Below are positions 53,175 to 61,643 of a stretch of DNA of 64,000 nt, piece by piece. A program made the position numbers and the translations under genes. The stretch comes from Roseomonas sp. E05. Lineage in GTDB: Bacteria > Pseudomonadota > Alphaproteobacteria > Acetobacterales > Acetobacteraceae. Position 1 is the stretch's first letter; each line of letters starts with the position of its first letter. Where the stretch lies: the NCBI RefSeq assembly GCF_030063475.1, contig NZ_JASIRT010000004.1, positions 1 to 64,000 on the forward strand, read 5' to 3'. The notes under the pieces are model-generated. The model was not told the origin of the DNA. It saw only the letters and a program-made list of their open reading frames with translations, and did not search any database.

Positions 53175-53587
53175 ACGAGCTTGAAATGCTGCGCGAGCAG
53201 ATCGCGCAGAACAAGGTCCGGCTGGGAGTGGACATCCGCCGGATGAACGCGGCGGGATCCCCCGTCTACCGGGCTGCCGAGACGCTGACCCTGCCGGCGG
53301 CGATCCTGGTCACGTCCTTCCTGACGGCCCGCTTCGTCAACATCCATGTCGCCGCGCTGGTGCTGGCGGTGGGTGTCGCCTGGTGGCTGCTGAAGGTGCA
53401 GCCGAAGGTGAAGGAAGGCGTGTTCCAGCGCACCGCCGATCTCGCCTTCTCCGACGAGCGGCTGTTCGATGGGCTCTGGGCCAAGGGCATTCTGACGCTC
53501 TACGCGGAGCGGCCGGATGGCAGCGCCCGCGCCGCGACGCGCAAGGACGACTGGCGCGCCTTCGTGCGGAGGCTGGCGGAAGAATAA
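53171..53587 (+). CDS. Small membrane protein, unrecognised (138 aa)
   Basis: It starts MNELEMLREQIAQNKVRLG, a short coiled coil, and has two hydrophobic segments at about residues 38-53 and 57-74. A soluble tail follows, with FQRTADLAFSDERLFDGLWA and a Lys/Asp/Trp-rich end. The ATGA overlap with yejF shows that it is translated, probably with the Yej system. I know no family for it. Confidence 0.7.
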   Translation: MNELEMLREQIAQNKVRLGVDIRRMNAAGSPVYRAAETLTLPAAILVTSFLTARFVNIHVAALVLAVGVAWWLLKVQPKVKEGVFQRTADLAFSDERLFDGLWAKGILTLYAERPDGSARAATRKDDWRAFVRRLAEE

Positions 53588-53589
53588 GG

Positions 53590-53612
53590 CCGGGGGAATT
53601 CTTTCCCCCAGC
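53590..53612. repeat. Family-A-like dyad between convergent genes
   Basis: GGGGGAA, TTCT, TTCCCCC (53592-53609) right after the stop of the small membrane protein gene and before the ribokinase pseudogene. A likely bidirectional terminator. Confidence 0.65.
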
Positions 53613-53616
53613 CTTC

Positions 53617-54542
53617 TTATCCGTCCGGCAGATCGGCCGCGCGCGGCATTCCGGCCTGCGCACCCGGCGCCAGGCAGGCCAACGAGGCGCCGTGACAGGC
53701 CCGCCGCAGCGCAGGCTCCAGCGCCAGCCCTTCGGCAAGCCCGACCGCCAGCAAGCCGACGAAGGTGTCGCCCGCGCCGGTCGTGTCCACCGGCTCCACC
53801 GGCCGGGCGGCGACGCGGATGCTGCCCCCGGCACGCGCATACGCCACAGCCCCCTCGGCCCCGAGCGTGACGATGCCGGCCTCGGCGCAGGAGCCGGACA
53901 GCTTCGCCATGGCCGCCATGGGGTCAGTGGACGCATCGCCCTCCAGCAGCCGCAGGGCGGCAAGGGTTTCGTGCTGGTTCGCCACCAGGATGTCCGTGGC
54001 GGCCAGCAGGCGGGAAGCAGGCTGGCCTGCGCTGCCTCCGGGGCGGGTGCGAGGTTCAGCAGCACACGCGTGCCCTGTGCCCGCGCCCGTTCGGCCACCG
54101 CCAGACTCTCGGCTGGCGGCACCTCCATCTGCAGTACCACCATGCGGGCGGTGCTCAGCAAGCCGGCCGGCACCTCCGCGGCACGCAGCGCCAGGTTGGC
54201 GCCGCTGGCAACCGTGATGGCGTTCTCCCCGGCGGCATTGACGGTGATGAAGGCGCATCCGGTGGGCTAGCCCGCCGCCACCCGCACCGCCTGGGTGTCC
54301 ACGCCCTCGGCGGCGAGGTTTTCCACCGCCGCACGGCCGAAGGCATCCTCCCCCACGGCGCCGGCCATCCAGACGGGGTGGCTGGCATCCCGCCGGCCGC
54401 GCGCCGCGGCGACTGCCTGGTTGGCGCCCTTGCCGCCGAAGCTGGTGTCATAGCGCTCGGACAGCACCGTCTCGCCCGGGCGCGGGATATCCCGCACCCG
54501 GGCGATCAGGTCGAGGTTGATGGAGCCGAAGACCAGGATCAT
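53617..54542 (-). pseudogene. rbsK: Ribokinase (PfkB family), disrupted by a stop and a frameshift
   Basis: The coding trace covers the full length of a ribokinase. It opens MILVFGSINLDLIARVRDI and FGGKGANQAVAAAR, then meets an in-frame TAG at 54267-54269 (about residue 92). The same frame goes on as PTGCAFITVNAAGENAITVA and GTRVLLNLAPAPEAAQ. Near 54020-54040 the frame changes, and it continues LLAATDILVANQHETLAAL and ends with the catalytic DTTGAGDTFVGLLAVGLAEG. Two independent lesions argue for a true pseudogene rather than a single sequencing error. No ribose transporter is nearby. Confidence 0.85.
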
Positions 54543-54612
54543 GCGGCTGCCTGCCGGACCGGGCGAAACCGAAGGGATGCCGCGCAGGCCTGGCTACCGT
54601 CAAGCCGGAAGC

Positions 54613-54639
54613 CGCCGGGGGAGTGTGGCTCCCCCGGCG
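54613..54639. terminator. Strong hairpin between rbsK remnant and GSP17M-like gene
   Basis: An 11-bp perfect stem CGCCGGGGGAG/CTCCCCCGGCG with a TGTGG loop, 10 bases after the stop of the minus-strand GSP17M-like gene. It resembles the family-A core but lacks the T-tail. Confidence 0.6.
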
Positions 54640-54648
54640 AGCGGCCGG

Positions 54649-55305
54649 TCAGATGCGCCGGTCGGGGATCGCCGTGCCCGAGCGGGTGGGATCGGCCGCC
54701 GGGCCGACGCCGCGGCTGGAGGCGGTGCCCGGCAGATCGGTGGCGGCATCGCCCGGGGTGGTGTCGTCATAGGCGCCGCGCCAGCCGGAGGCGCGGTAGT
54801 CGGCCTCGCGGGCCCGGATGTCCACGGGGTTGTGGCGGTTCAGGATGTCCTGCGCCTCGGCCTCGCGGCTGGCATCGGTCCGCACCGTGACCAGGCTGCC
54901 GCCGCGGCGGATGCCCTCGGCATAGACGGGCGCCTCGGCCTCGCTGACGCCAGAGCCGGTGAGGGCGCCGATCAGACCGCCCGCCGCCGCGCCGGCGCCG
55001 GCGCCGGTCAGCGCCGCAACCAGCGCGCCGGCCGCGACGATCGGCCCGATCCCCGGAATGGCGAGGGCGCCGAGCCCGGCCGCCAGCCCCGCCCCGCCGC
55101 CGAGGACGGTACCAAGGGTGGCGCCGATGCCAGCGCCGGAGGAACCCTCATGATGCTCCTTCGTCGTGGACGCGGTGTCGCGGTGGGGGTCGCTGGCGAC
55201 AATGCCGACATCGTCATGCGAGAAGCCGGCGGCTTCGAGGTCCCGCACCGCCGCGATGGCGTGCTCGCGGCTGTCGAACATGCGGGTGATGGTGTGGTTG
55301 GGCAT
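54649..55305 (-). CDS. General stress protein 17M-like protein with Gly-zipper region
   Basis: 218 residues. The N-terminal domain (FDSREHAIAAVRDLEAAGFSHDDVGIVASD) is the GSP17M/YflT fold. A long Gly/Ala-rich stretch (residues 60-115: GIGATLGTVLGGGAGLAAGL) may insert in membranes as a glycine zipper. A second alpha-beta piece (RRGGSLVTVRTDASREAEAQ) ends with NRHNPVDI. Such proteins are often stress- or GsrN-type regulated in alphaproteobacteria; the function is unknown. Confidence 0.85.
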   Translation of the reverse strand: MPNHTITRMFDSREHAIAAVRDLEAAGFSHDDVGIVASDPHRDTASTTKEHHEGSSGAGIGATLGTVLGGGAGLAAGLGALAIPGIGPIVAAGALVAALTGAGAGAAAGGLIGALTGSGVSEAEAPVYAEGIRRGGSLVTVRTDASREAEAQDILNRHNPVDIRAREADYRASGWRGAYDDTTPGDAATDLPGTASSRGVGPAADPTRSGTAIPDRRI

Positions 55306-55342
55306 GGAATTCTCCTGTGCGGGCGGGGGAAGGAGTGGCCGC

Positions 55343-55822
55343 TCACTTCGCGGCGGCGTTTCCGGTCACCACCTGGCCCTTGAAATCAAGGCCGACATCG
55401 ACGCGCTGGCCATTGCGCATCGCCTGGCCGCGCCAGACGCCCTGCTCGTCCTTCCGCAGGTTCTGGATATCGGTGTAGCCGGCGGCCGCGATGCGGTCGC
55501 GCGCCTGGCCCTGGGTGAAGCTGTTGGCGCCGGCGGCCGGCGTCGCGGTGGTCGGCGGGCTGTCGGTGCCGGTGGCGTTCGGATCGGCGCGCCGCTCCGT
55601 CTGCGTCCGCGTCTGCGGCGTGTCGGCCACCGGTGGGGCGCTCACTCCCGGCGCGTTGGTGGTGCCCGGCGTGCCTTGCGCCATGCTGGAACCGCCGCCG
55701 CCCGGAGCCAGGGGAGAACCGACCGTGCCCTGCTGCTGGCCCTGCGGCTGCCCTTGCGCCAGGGCCATGGGCGCGGCAAGGAGGGTGGCGGCGAGCGCCA
55801 GGGCGGTTGTCGTGGACCGCAT
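55343..55822 (-). CDS. Secreted PepSY-like protein
   Basis: 159 residues from the ATG at 55822 (MRSTTTALALAATLLAAPMA, cleavage near ALAQ). An upstream ATG at 55840 adds six residues. A low-complexity linker rich in Gln, Gly, Pro and Thr (25-100) leads to a small PepSY-like domain: SFTQGQARDRIAAAGYTDIQ, GVWRGQAMRNGQRVDVGLD and a closing FKGQVVTG. It is probably periplasmic, and binding or inhibiting a protein partner is the usual idea for the fold. It lies just upstream of the GSP17M-like gene on the same strand. Confidence 0.8.
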   Translation of the reverse strand: MRSTTTALALAATLLAAPMALAQGQPQGQQQGTVGSPLAPGGGGSSMAQGTPGTTNAPGVSAPPVADTPQTRTQTERRADPNATGTDSPPTTATPAAGANSFTQGQARDRIAAAGYTDIQNLRKDEQGVWRGQAMRNGQRVDVGLDFKGQVVTGNAAAK

Positions 55823-56059
55823 GCGTGGGATCTCCCTCATGGTTTTCACTCGGCGGTAGTGGACGCCGATCGTTGGAGATAACGGCGCAGCCCGGCGCGC
55901 GTTTTCGGGGCGGCGGGCAAAAACGCGGCATTGCCACAGGGCAGGGGAAGCGTGGTGAGGCACCGGCACCCCCCGAATTCCATGGACGCCGCCGGCGCAA
56001 ACAGCCTATGGCCTGCTCCAGATTTCGTGAGTGCGCGGGGTTTGCAGGGGGTTGGCGGG

Positions 56060-56242
56060 ATGTTGGGCTGGGTGATGCGGCTTTGCCGTGACCGCCGCAG
56101 CATTGCGGTGCTGGAATACGGACTTGTCGGCGTCCTTGTGGCCGTGGTGATCATCAGCAGCGTGCAATTGCTCATCACGAGCGGCAGCCAGGATCTCCCG
56201 AACCCCGACATGCTCCTGCGGACCCCCCGCCCCGGCTCCTGA
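56060..56242 (+). CDS. Flp/Fap-type pilin-like small protein
   Basis: 60 residues. RRSIAVLEYGLVGVLVAVVIISSVQLL matches the core of Flp-type pilins, with the Glu-Tyr pair after which the prepilin peptidase TadV cuts near the helix start. The usual GxxxEYG is replaced by AVLEYG, and the tail is short. No tad genes are in the window. It may be an orphan pilin or a related small envelope peptide. The ribosome site is weak. Confidence 0.65.
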   Translation: MLGWVMRLCRDRRSIAVLEYGLVGVLVAVVIISSVQLLITSGSQDLPNPDMLLRTPRPGS

Positions 56243-56372
56243 CCGCCTTCGCCCGGCAGCCGCGGCCCAGGCTGGCACGCCATGTGCATTGGTCCGGCCA
56301 CCATGCCGGAGCCGGCGGAGCGCCGTTCACGTCCCGCGCCCGGCAAGATGCTGCAAGGCGGTGATTCCCGAG

Positions 56373-57326
56373 ATGGTTGAGATTTTGTTCCGCATTCCGC
56401 TGACCGATGCCGTTCGGCAGGTCCTGGAAAGCCGGCATGCCCTGCATGAGGTGACGGAGACCGGGCCCGCGACCCTCGCCGCCCGTTGCGGTGGGGCGCG
56501 CGTCCTTGTCACCAACGGCACCATCGGTGCCTCACGCGCGGAAATGGAGGCGCTGCCGGAACTGGCGATGATCTGCTGCCTCGGTACGGGGTATGAGAAT
56601 GTCGATATCGAGGCGGCGCGGGCGCGCGGCATCATCGTCACGCACGGGGCGGGCAGCAATGCCGCCGCCGTGGCCGACCACGCCATGGCGCTGCTGCTGG
56701 CGGCCATGCGTGACCTGCCCTGGCTGGATCGCGAGGCGCGGCAGGGCCTCTGGCGCGACAATGTCGGCGTGCGCCCGATCCCGACCGGCAAGCGGCTGGG
56801 CCTGCTCGGCCTGGGCGCAGTCGGCGAGAAGATCGCCCGCCGCGCGGCAGGCTTCGACATGACGATCGCCTACCATACACGGCGGCCGCGGCCGGAGGTG
56901 CCGTGGCGCCATGTCGGCAGCCTGCCTGTGCTGGCGGAGCAGTCGGACTGTCTGATCGTCGCCGTGCCGGGTGGCCCCGCCACCTTCCATATGGTGGATG
57001 CGGCGGTGCTGCAGGCGCTGGGACCGCAGGGCTTCCTCGTCAATGTCGGGCGCGGCAGCGTGGTGGACAGTGCGGCACTTGCGACGGCCCTGCAGGAGGG
57101 CACCATCGCCGGGGCGGCGCTGGACGTGTTCGAGGGCGAGCCGGAAATCCCGCCGGCCCTGCTCGCCGCGCCACGCCTGGTGATCACGCCGCATGTGGCG
57201 GCCTGGGCGCCGGAGGTACGCACGGCCAGCGCCGAGCTGCTGCGCCAGAACATCGAGGCCCTGCTGGCGGGAATGCCGCCGGTCTCGCCGGTTCCCGAGA
57301 TGCGCGGCGCGGCCGTGGCGGCATAG
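56373..57326 (+). CDS. D-2-hydroxyacid dehydrogenase (GhrB/hydroxypyruvate reductase type)
   Basis: 317 residues. NAD(P)-dependent reductase of glyoxylate, hydroxypyruvate or similar 2-oxo acids. The cofactor motif is GLLGLGAVGEKIARRAAGF; the catalytic set is R227 (VGRGSVVD), E256 (FEGEPEIPP) and H274 (ITPHVAAWAPE). GTGYENVDIEAARARGI is the substrate-domain block. The start may be at 56373 or slightly later. It is followed by a family-A repeat pair. Confidence 0.93.
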   Translation: MVEILFRIPLTDAVRQVLESRHALHEVTETGPATLAARCGGARVLVTNGTIGASRAEMEALPELAMICCLGTGYENVDIEAARARGIIVTHGAGSNAAAVADHAMALLLAAMRDLPWLDREARQGLWRDNVGVRPIPTGKRLGLLGLGAVGEKIARRAAGFDMTIAYHTRRPRPEVPWRHVGSLPVLAEQSDCLIVAVPGGPATFHMVDAAVLQALGPQGFLVNVGRGSVVDSAALATALQEGTIAGAALDVFEGEPEIPPALLAAPRLVITPHVAAWAPEVRTASAELLRQNIEALLAGMPPVSPVPEMRGAAVAA

Positions 57327-57330
57327 GAAA

Positions 57331-57457
57331 AGCCTGGGGGAAGGAATTCCCCCAGACCCCCATCTTTTTTTCCTCGAGTTCCCCGCCTCGGCGGAAGCGA
57401 AGGCCCGAAACCAGCAAAGGAAAGGCGGGGGTTCGGGGGAATTCATTCCCCCGGGCT
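57331..57457. repeat. Inverted pair of family-A repeats
   Basis: Plus copy: CTGGGGGAA/TTCCCCCAG with GGAA loop, then ACCCCCATC and seven T residues. Minus copy (57431-57457): stem CGGGGGAA/TTCCCCCG. The two are separated by about 60 bases of unlike sequence (57372-57425). It lies between convergent genes, ideal for two-way termination. Confidence 0.83.
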
Positions 57458-57460
57458 TGT

Positions 57461-58525
57461 TCAGCCGCTGAAGATCTTTCGCCAGTCCTCCCGCGCCTTC
57501 TGCATGTCCTCGGTGGAGAGCGCGCGCCAGTCCAGGTCCACCAGCTTCATGCCCTCGATGTTCGGGGCGTAGTCCGGCACCGGGCTCTGGAAGGCGGCGC
57601 GGCCGGAGCTCATGGCCTCGCGCTTCGCCAGGATCGCCTGGGCCTCAGGCGAGAGGACGTAGTCGATCCAGAGCTTCGCCGCGTTCGGGTGCGGCGCCTG
57701 CTTCAGGATGAAGCTGCATTGCGGCATCAGCACCACCCCCTCGTTGGGATGGGCGAATTTCAGGCTGGCGCCGCGCTCGTTGTTCTGCAGCGCGCGCGTC
57801 GGCTGGCCGAAGACGGCGAACATGTCCTGGTTGCTCACCAGCCGGCTGGCGATCTGCTCCGAGCGCACCAGGAAGTTCGGCTTGAGCTTGGCCAACTCGC
57901 GGAAGTAGTCATCGCCCAGCACCTTCCGCAGGCCCATGAAGGTGGCGAGATAGCTGGCGGAGATGGTGGCGTCACCCAGGCTGAAGCGGCCCGGCTTCAG
58001 CAAGCCCGGCACGTCGCGCCAGGAGGCGACCTTGAAGTCCTGCGTGTCGCCGTTCCACATCGGCACGAACATGTAGGCGCCGTTGAAGGCGAAGTAGCCC
58101 TTCTGGCCCATGCTGGCCTCGAAGACGCGGCCGTAATGCTCGTATTCCGGCGAGTGGTATTCGAGAATGTTTCCGCCTTCCACCTTCTCAAAGACCCAGG
58201 TGGGCGAGGCAATGGAAGCGATGTCGATGGTGGCGCGCTGCGCCGCGATCTCCTGCTCGACGCGCGTCACCAGGTTGCCGGTGTTGGAAAGCGTGTAGTT
58301 GACCTGGAAGGAGGAGGGCAGGTCATAGGCCTTGCGGAAGCCCTCGGTCAGCGCGTCGTTCGTCTCCGGCTGGATTACGGTGTCCCAGTAGCTCAGGCTG
58401 CCCTCCCGCCTGGCGCCCTCGATCAGCTTGGCACGGTTCTCATTGGTGCCCTGGGCAAGGGCAGGACGCGCCAATGTCAGGGCGCCAAGGCCGAGCAGGC
58501 CGGCGGAAAAGCTTCTGCGTCGCAT
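57461..58525 (-). CDS. Extracellular solute-binding protein, ferric/polyamine ABC type
   Basis: 354 residues. The start MRRRSFSAGLLGLGALTLAR is a Tat-like signal with RRRSFS. The SBP_bac_1/FbpA-like fold shows KLIEGARREGSLSYWDTV, YDLPSSFQVNYTLSNTGNL and PHPNAAKLWIDYVLSPEAQAIL, the usual C-terminal block. The ligand (iron, polyamine or an organic acid) cannot be told. An ATPase and a permease of the same type lie at 62.5-64 kb on the same strand, with genes on the other strand in between. Confidence 0.88.
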   Translation of the reverse strand: MRRRSFSAGLLGLGALTLARPALAQGTNENRAKLIEGARREGSLSYWDTVIQPETNDALTEGFRKAYDLPSSFQVNYTLSNTGNLVTRVEQEIAAQRATIDIASIASPTWVFEKVEGGNILEYHSPEYEHYGRVFEASMGQKGYFAFNGAYMFVPMWNGDTQDFKVASWRDVPGLLKPGRFSLGDATISASYLATFMGLRKVLGDDYFRELAKLKPNFLVRSEQIASRLVSNQDMFAVFGQPTRALQNNERGASLKFAHPNEGVVLMPQCSFILKQAPHPNAAKLWIDYVLSPEAQAILAKREAMSSGRAAFQSPVPDYAPNIEGMKLVDLDWRALSTEDMQKAREDWRKIFSG

Positions 58526-58541
58526 GGTGTTCCTCCCTTCC

Positions 58542-59405
58542 CTATGATTCGGCCGTGGCCGGCGCCCAGGCGGCGGGCTCGTGCAGCACGAGGCCCGCGG
58601 GGCGCGCGCAGCGCCGCGCCGCCGCCGCCGCCGGCAGGCCAGCCTCCCAGTGGTTGGCGTCGAAGCGGAAGCCGTTCACGGCATCGGCGGCCTCGGAGAC
58701 CACGAAGAGCAGCGGCGGCACCATCTGATCCGGCTCCAGCAGGCGCGGCATGCGGCCCTCGCGACTGGCCGTGCGCGCCTCCTCCGCCATGCCCGGCGTG
58801 TTGGCGCCGGTGCCGGGATTGACGATGTTCGCCGTGACGCCGCTGCCCGCCAGCTCCTTGGCCCAGATCTCCGTCGCCATCTCCAGCGCCGCCTTGGACG
58901 GCCCGTAGGGCGAACTGCCGACGCGGTTCATCGTGTCGAGCTTGGTGGTGACGTTGACGATGCGCCCCCAGCCCTGCGCCAGCATGTGCGGCACGGCGCG
59001 GCGGGCGAGGCGGTCGGCGGCGACGAAGTTGGTGTCCATCACTGCCTGCACCATGCCATCCGTGCACTCCCAGAAGGGCTGCGGCGTTGGGCGGCGGAAC
59101 TTGTCGGGGCTGATATAGGTGAAGGTCAGCCCGGCATTGTTCACCAGGATGTCGAGCCCGCCGAGCTGCTTGCGCGCGGCGGCGACCAGTGCATCGCAGG
59201 CGGCGGGGTCGCGGATGTCGGCGACAACAGGCAGGACGCGCCCGACGGGAATGCCGCGCGCCGCGGTCGCGGCCTCCATGGGCGCGACATCATCGGCGAT
59301 GTGCCCGACAGCCAGCACCCGGTGGCCGGCTTCGGCCAGGCCGAGCGCCATGGCCTGGCCGAGCCCGCGCAGCCCGCCGGTGACAATGGCGACGCGTTCG
59401 GCCAT
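58542..59405 (-). CDS. SDR-family oxidoreductase
   Basis: 287 residues. Classical short-chain dehydrogenase: cofactor loop TGGLRGLGQAMALGLAEAG, NNAG in LDILVNNAGLTFTYI, and the active-site YGPSK. The usual catalytic Ser, 13 residues before the Tyr, is a Thr (VTTKLDTM). The C terminus after residue 255 (LPAAAAARRCARPAG) is an extension. The substrate is unknown. It sits just upstream of the binding-protein gene and diverges from a LysR regulator, so it is a likely target of that regulator. Confidence 0.88.
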   Translation of the reverse strand: MAERVAIVTGGLRGLGQAMALGLAEAGHRVLAVGHIADDVAPMEAATAARGIPVGRVLPVVADIRDPAACDALVAAARKQLGGLDILVNNAGLTFTYISPDKFRRPTPQPFWECTDGMVQAVMDTNFVAADRLARRAVPHMLAQGWGRIVNVTTKLDTMNRVGSSPYGPSKAALEMATEIWAKELAGSGVTANIVNPGTGANTPGMAEEARTASREGRMPRLLEPDQMVPPLLFVVSEAADAVNGFRFDANHWEAGLPAAAAARRCARPAGLVLHEPAAWAPATAES

Positions 59406-59448
59406 CTCCCGTTTCCTCTCCCGTTCCGGCCCTTGGTGGCCATTCGTT

Positions 59449-59520
59449 TCGGACGTTATCGGCCTTCACGACGGGTGGAAATGTCCGGGAAAAGAAATAC
59501 GCTCTTGCCCAAAAGTCCGA
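59449..59520. promoter_or_regulatory. Cluster of TCGGAC half-sites between SDR and LysR genes
   Basis: TCGGAC at 59449-59454 and the reverse form at 59483-59488 (GTCCGG) and 59515-59520 (GTCCGA). A pair of TCGGAC sites also lies downstream of the LysR gene (60418-60423 and 60450-60455). The arrangement suggests operator sites of this regulator. Confidence 0.45.
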
Positions 59521-59533
59521 GATGGGAAGAGCG

Positions 59534-60415
59534 ATGAACAAGTTCCTGGCGCTGACGGTCTTCACCAAGGTGGCGGAACATGGCGGCTTCACCGCCGCCG
59601 CGCGCCGGCTTGGCCTTTCGGTCTCGGCCGTCACCAAGACCGTGGCACGGCTGGAGGACGATCTGGGCACGCAGCTCTTCAACCGCACCACGCGGCAGCT
59701 TCACACCACCGACTACGGCCAGGAATTCTACGAGCGCTGCATCCGCATTCTCGCCGACCTGGAGGATGCCGAGACGGCGCTGCGCCAGGGCAGCATCTCC
59801 TACAGCGGACGGGTTCGCGTCATCACGCCCTTCTCCTTCGGGCGCGTGACGCTGGTGCCGGAGCTGCCATCCTTCCTGCGCAAGTATCCCGAGATCGTTC
59901 TCGATCTCAACTTCAGCGACCAGCCGGTGGACCTGATCGCCGAGGGCTACGACGTTGCCGTGCGGACCGGGGAGATCAGCGACTCCCGCCTGACCACGCG
60001 GCTGCTGACGCGCGGCTCGCAGGTGACCTTCGCAGCGCCTTCCTATCTGGCGCGCCATGGCACGCCGCGGGCGCCCGAGGACCTGCGCGACCACAACTGC
60101 ATCGTCGGCCGCTTCGGGCCGGAATGGAGCTTCCGCGGGCCGGACCGCAAGCCGATGACAGTGCGCGTCAGCGGCAATGCCGTCGTCAACAGCGGCGATG
60201 CGCTGCGCGAGGCGGCGGTGGCGGGCATCGGCATCGGCCAGGGCACCTGGTGGCTGGTGCGCAAGGACCTGGAGCGGGGGCTGGTGGACTCCATCCTGCC
60301 GGACTACGCGCCGGAGGGCATGCCGATCTCCATCCTCTACCCGGCGCAGCGGCATCTGCCGGCCAAGGTGCGCATCTTCATCGACTTCCTGGTGGCGATC
60401 ACCCGTACCTCCTGA
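59534..60415 (+). CDS. LysR-family transcriptional regulator
   Basis: 293 residues from the ATG at 59534, preceded by GGGAAG; an ATG 12 bases earlier is less likely. The winged helix is FTKVAEHGGFTAAARRLGLSVSAVTKTVARLED, with RTTRQLHTTDYGQEFYERC after it. The effector domain covers residues 90-290 and resembles the CrgA/PecT group (DQPVDLIAEGYDVAVRTGE, GIGIGQGTWWLVRKDLERG). It is located between the divergent SDR gene and the co-oriented flavin oxidoreductase gene, and TCGGAC half-sites flank it on both sides. Confidence 0.93.
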   Translation: MNKFLALTVFTKVAEHGGFTAAARRLGLSVSAVTKTVARLEDDLGTQLFNRTTRQLHTTDYGQEFYERCIRILADLEDAETALRQGSISYSGRVRVITPFSFGRVTLVPELPSFLRKYPEIVLDLNFSDQPVDLIAEGYDVAVRTGEISDSRLTTRLLTRGSQVTFAAPSYLARHGTPRAPEDLRDHNCIVGRFGPEWSFRGPDRKPMTVRVSGNAVVNSGDALREAAVAGIGIGQGTWWLVRKDLERGLVDSILPDYAPEGMPISILYPAQRHLPAKVRIFIDFLVAITRTS

Positions 60416-60417
60416 TC

Positions 60418-60455
60418 TCGGACAATCCGGCAAGGTTGTTTTGGCATCTTCGGAC
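60418..60455. promoter_or_regulatory. Two TCGGAC sites upstream of the flavin oxidoreductase gene
   Basis: TCGGAC at 60418-60423 and 60450-60455, 32 bases apart (three helical turns), just after the LysR stop and 70-110 bases before the ATG at 60526. This matches the half-sites before the LysR gene. Confidence 0.45.
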
Positions 60456-60525
60456 ATTTGCAACAGGCGCGGGCCATGCCTCATTGGCGGCACGCCGTCA
60501 CGGGCGGCAGCAGAGGAAGGCGACC

Positions 60526-61641
60526 ATGCGACTGGGCTACTTCACCATGCCGATCCATCCGATGCACCGGAACTGGACGGAGACCCTCAAGGAGGACCGC
60601 CAGGCCGTGATCCTGGCGGACCAGCTCGGCTTCCACGACGCCTTCATCGGCGAGCACCTGACCGACACCTGCGAGAACGTCACCAGCAGCATGATGTTCC
60701 TGGCCTCGCTGGTCTCGGACACCAAGCGCATCAAGCTGGCGACCGGCACGGCCAACCTCTCGCACCACCATCCCGTGATCATCGCCAGCCAGGCGGCGAT
60801 GCTCGACCATCTGTCGGAAGGCCGTTTCATCCTCGGCATCAGCCCGGGCGCGCTGACCTCGGATGCCGAGGTGCTCGGCATCCTCGACCAGGACCGCAAC
60901 AGGATCTTCGCCGAGGCGATCGACGTCATCCTGGAGATCTGGGCGCGCGACCCGCCTTACGACATCGACCTGCCGGACAACCGCTTCAAGGTCTCGACGG
61001 CGCGCACCCAGGCGCTGCATCTCGGCGTCGGCAACCTGGCGAAGCCCTACCAGAAGCCGCGGCCGGAGATCGTCGGCACGGTGCTGGCGCCGGGCTCGCA
61101 GGGGGTGATCGCCATGGGGCGGCGGGACTTCCACCCGCTCTCCGCCAACTTCCTGCTGCCGATGTGGCTGCGCTCGCACTGGGAGAACTATGCCGAGGGC
61201 AAGGCGCAGGTGGGCCAGACCGCGCGCAGCGAGGAGTGGCGCGTCGCCCGCACCATCTTCGTCGCCGATGACGAGACCACCGCAGCCCGCTATGGCGGCG
61301 ACGACCCGAACAGCCCCTATGCCTTCTACTACCGCCAGCTCCTGGCGAAGCTGACGCGCAGCAAGCGGCTCTTCGTGTTCAAGACGCATCGCGAGGAGCC
61401 GGACGAGGCGGTGACGCAGGAGCGCGTGATGCGGGAATGCGTGATCCGCGGCACGGTCGACCAGGTGGTGGAGCAGATCCTCGCCCTGCGCGAGCGGGTC
61501 GGCGATTTCGGCGAGATCGTCTATGCCGGGCTCGACTGGGTGGAGCCGGCGCTGGCGAAGCGCTCCATGCAGTTGATGGCCGAGCAGGTGATGCCGCGCG
61601 TCAACGCCGCCATCGCCCGCGAGGCCGAGCGGGCGGCCTGA
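60526..61641 (+). CDS. LLM-class flavin-dependent oxidoreductase
   Basis: 371 residues. A luciferase-like monooxygenase (TIM barrel) that uses reduced FMN or F420-like cofactors. Recognisable pieces: MRLGYFTMPIHPMHRNW, LGFHDAFIGEHLTD, KLATGTANLSHHHPVIIASQ and the sequence HLSEGRFILGISPGALTSDAE. The substrate is unknown. AGGAAGG before the ATG. The next gene, an SDR, starts two bases after its stop; both probably act on one compound handled by the neighbouring ABC importer. Confidence 0.92.
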   Translation: MRLGYFTMPIHPMHRNWTETLKEDRQAVILADQLGFHDAFIGEHLTDTCENVTSSMMFLASLVSDTKRIKLATGTANLSHHHPVIIASQAAMLDHLSEGRFILGISPGALTSDAEVLGILDQDRNRIFAEAIDVILEIWARDPPYDIDLPDNRFKVSTARTQALHLGVGNLAKPYQKPRPEIVGTVLAPGSQGVIAMGRRDFHPLSANFLLPMWLRSHWENYAEGKAQVGQTARSEEWRVARTIFVADDETTAARYGGDDPNSPYAFYYRQLLAKLTRSKRLFVFKTHREEPDEAVTQERVMRECVIRGTVDQVVEQILALRERVGDFGEIVYAGLDWVEPALAKRSMQLMAEQVMPRVNAAIAREAERAA

Positions 61642-61643
61642 GC

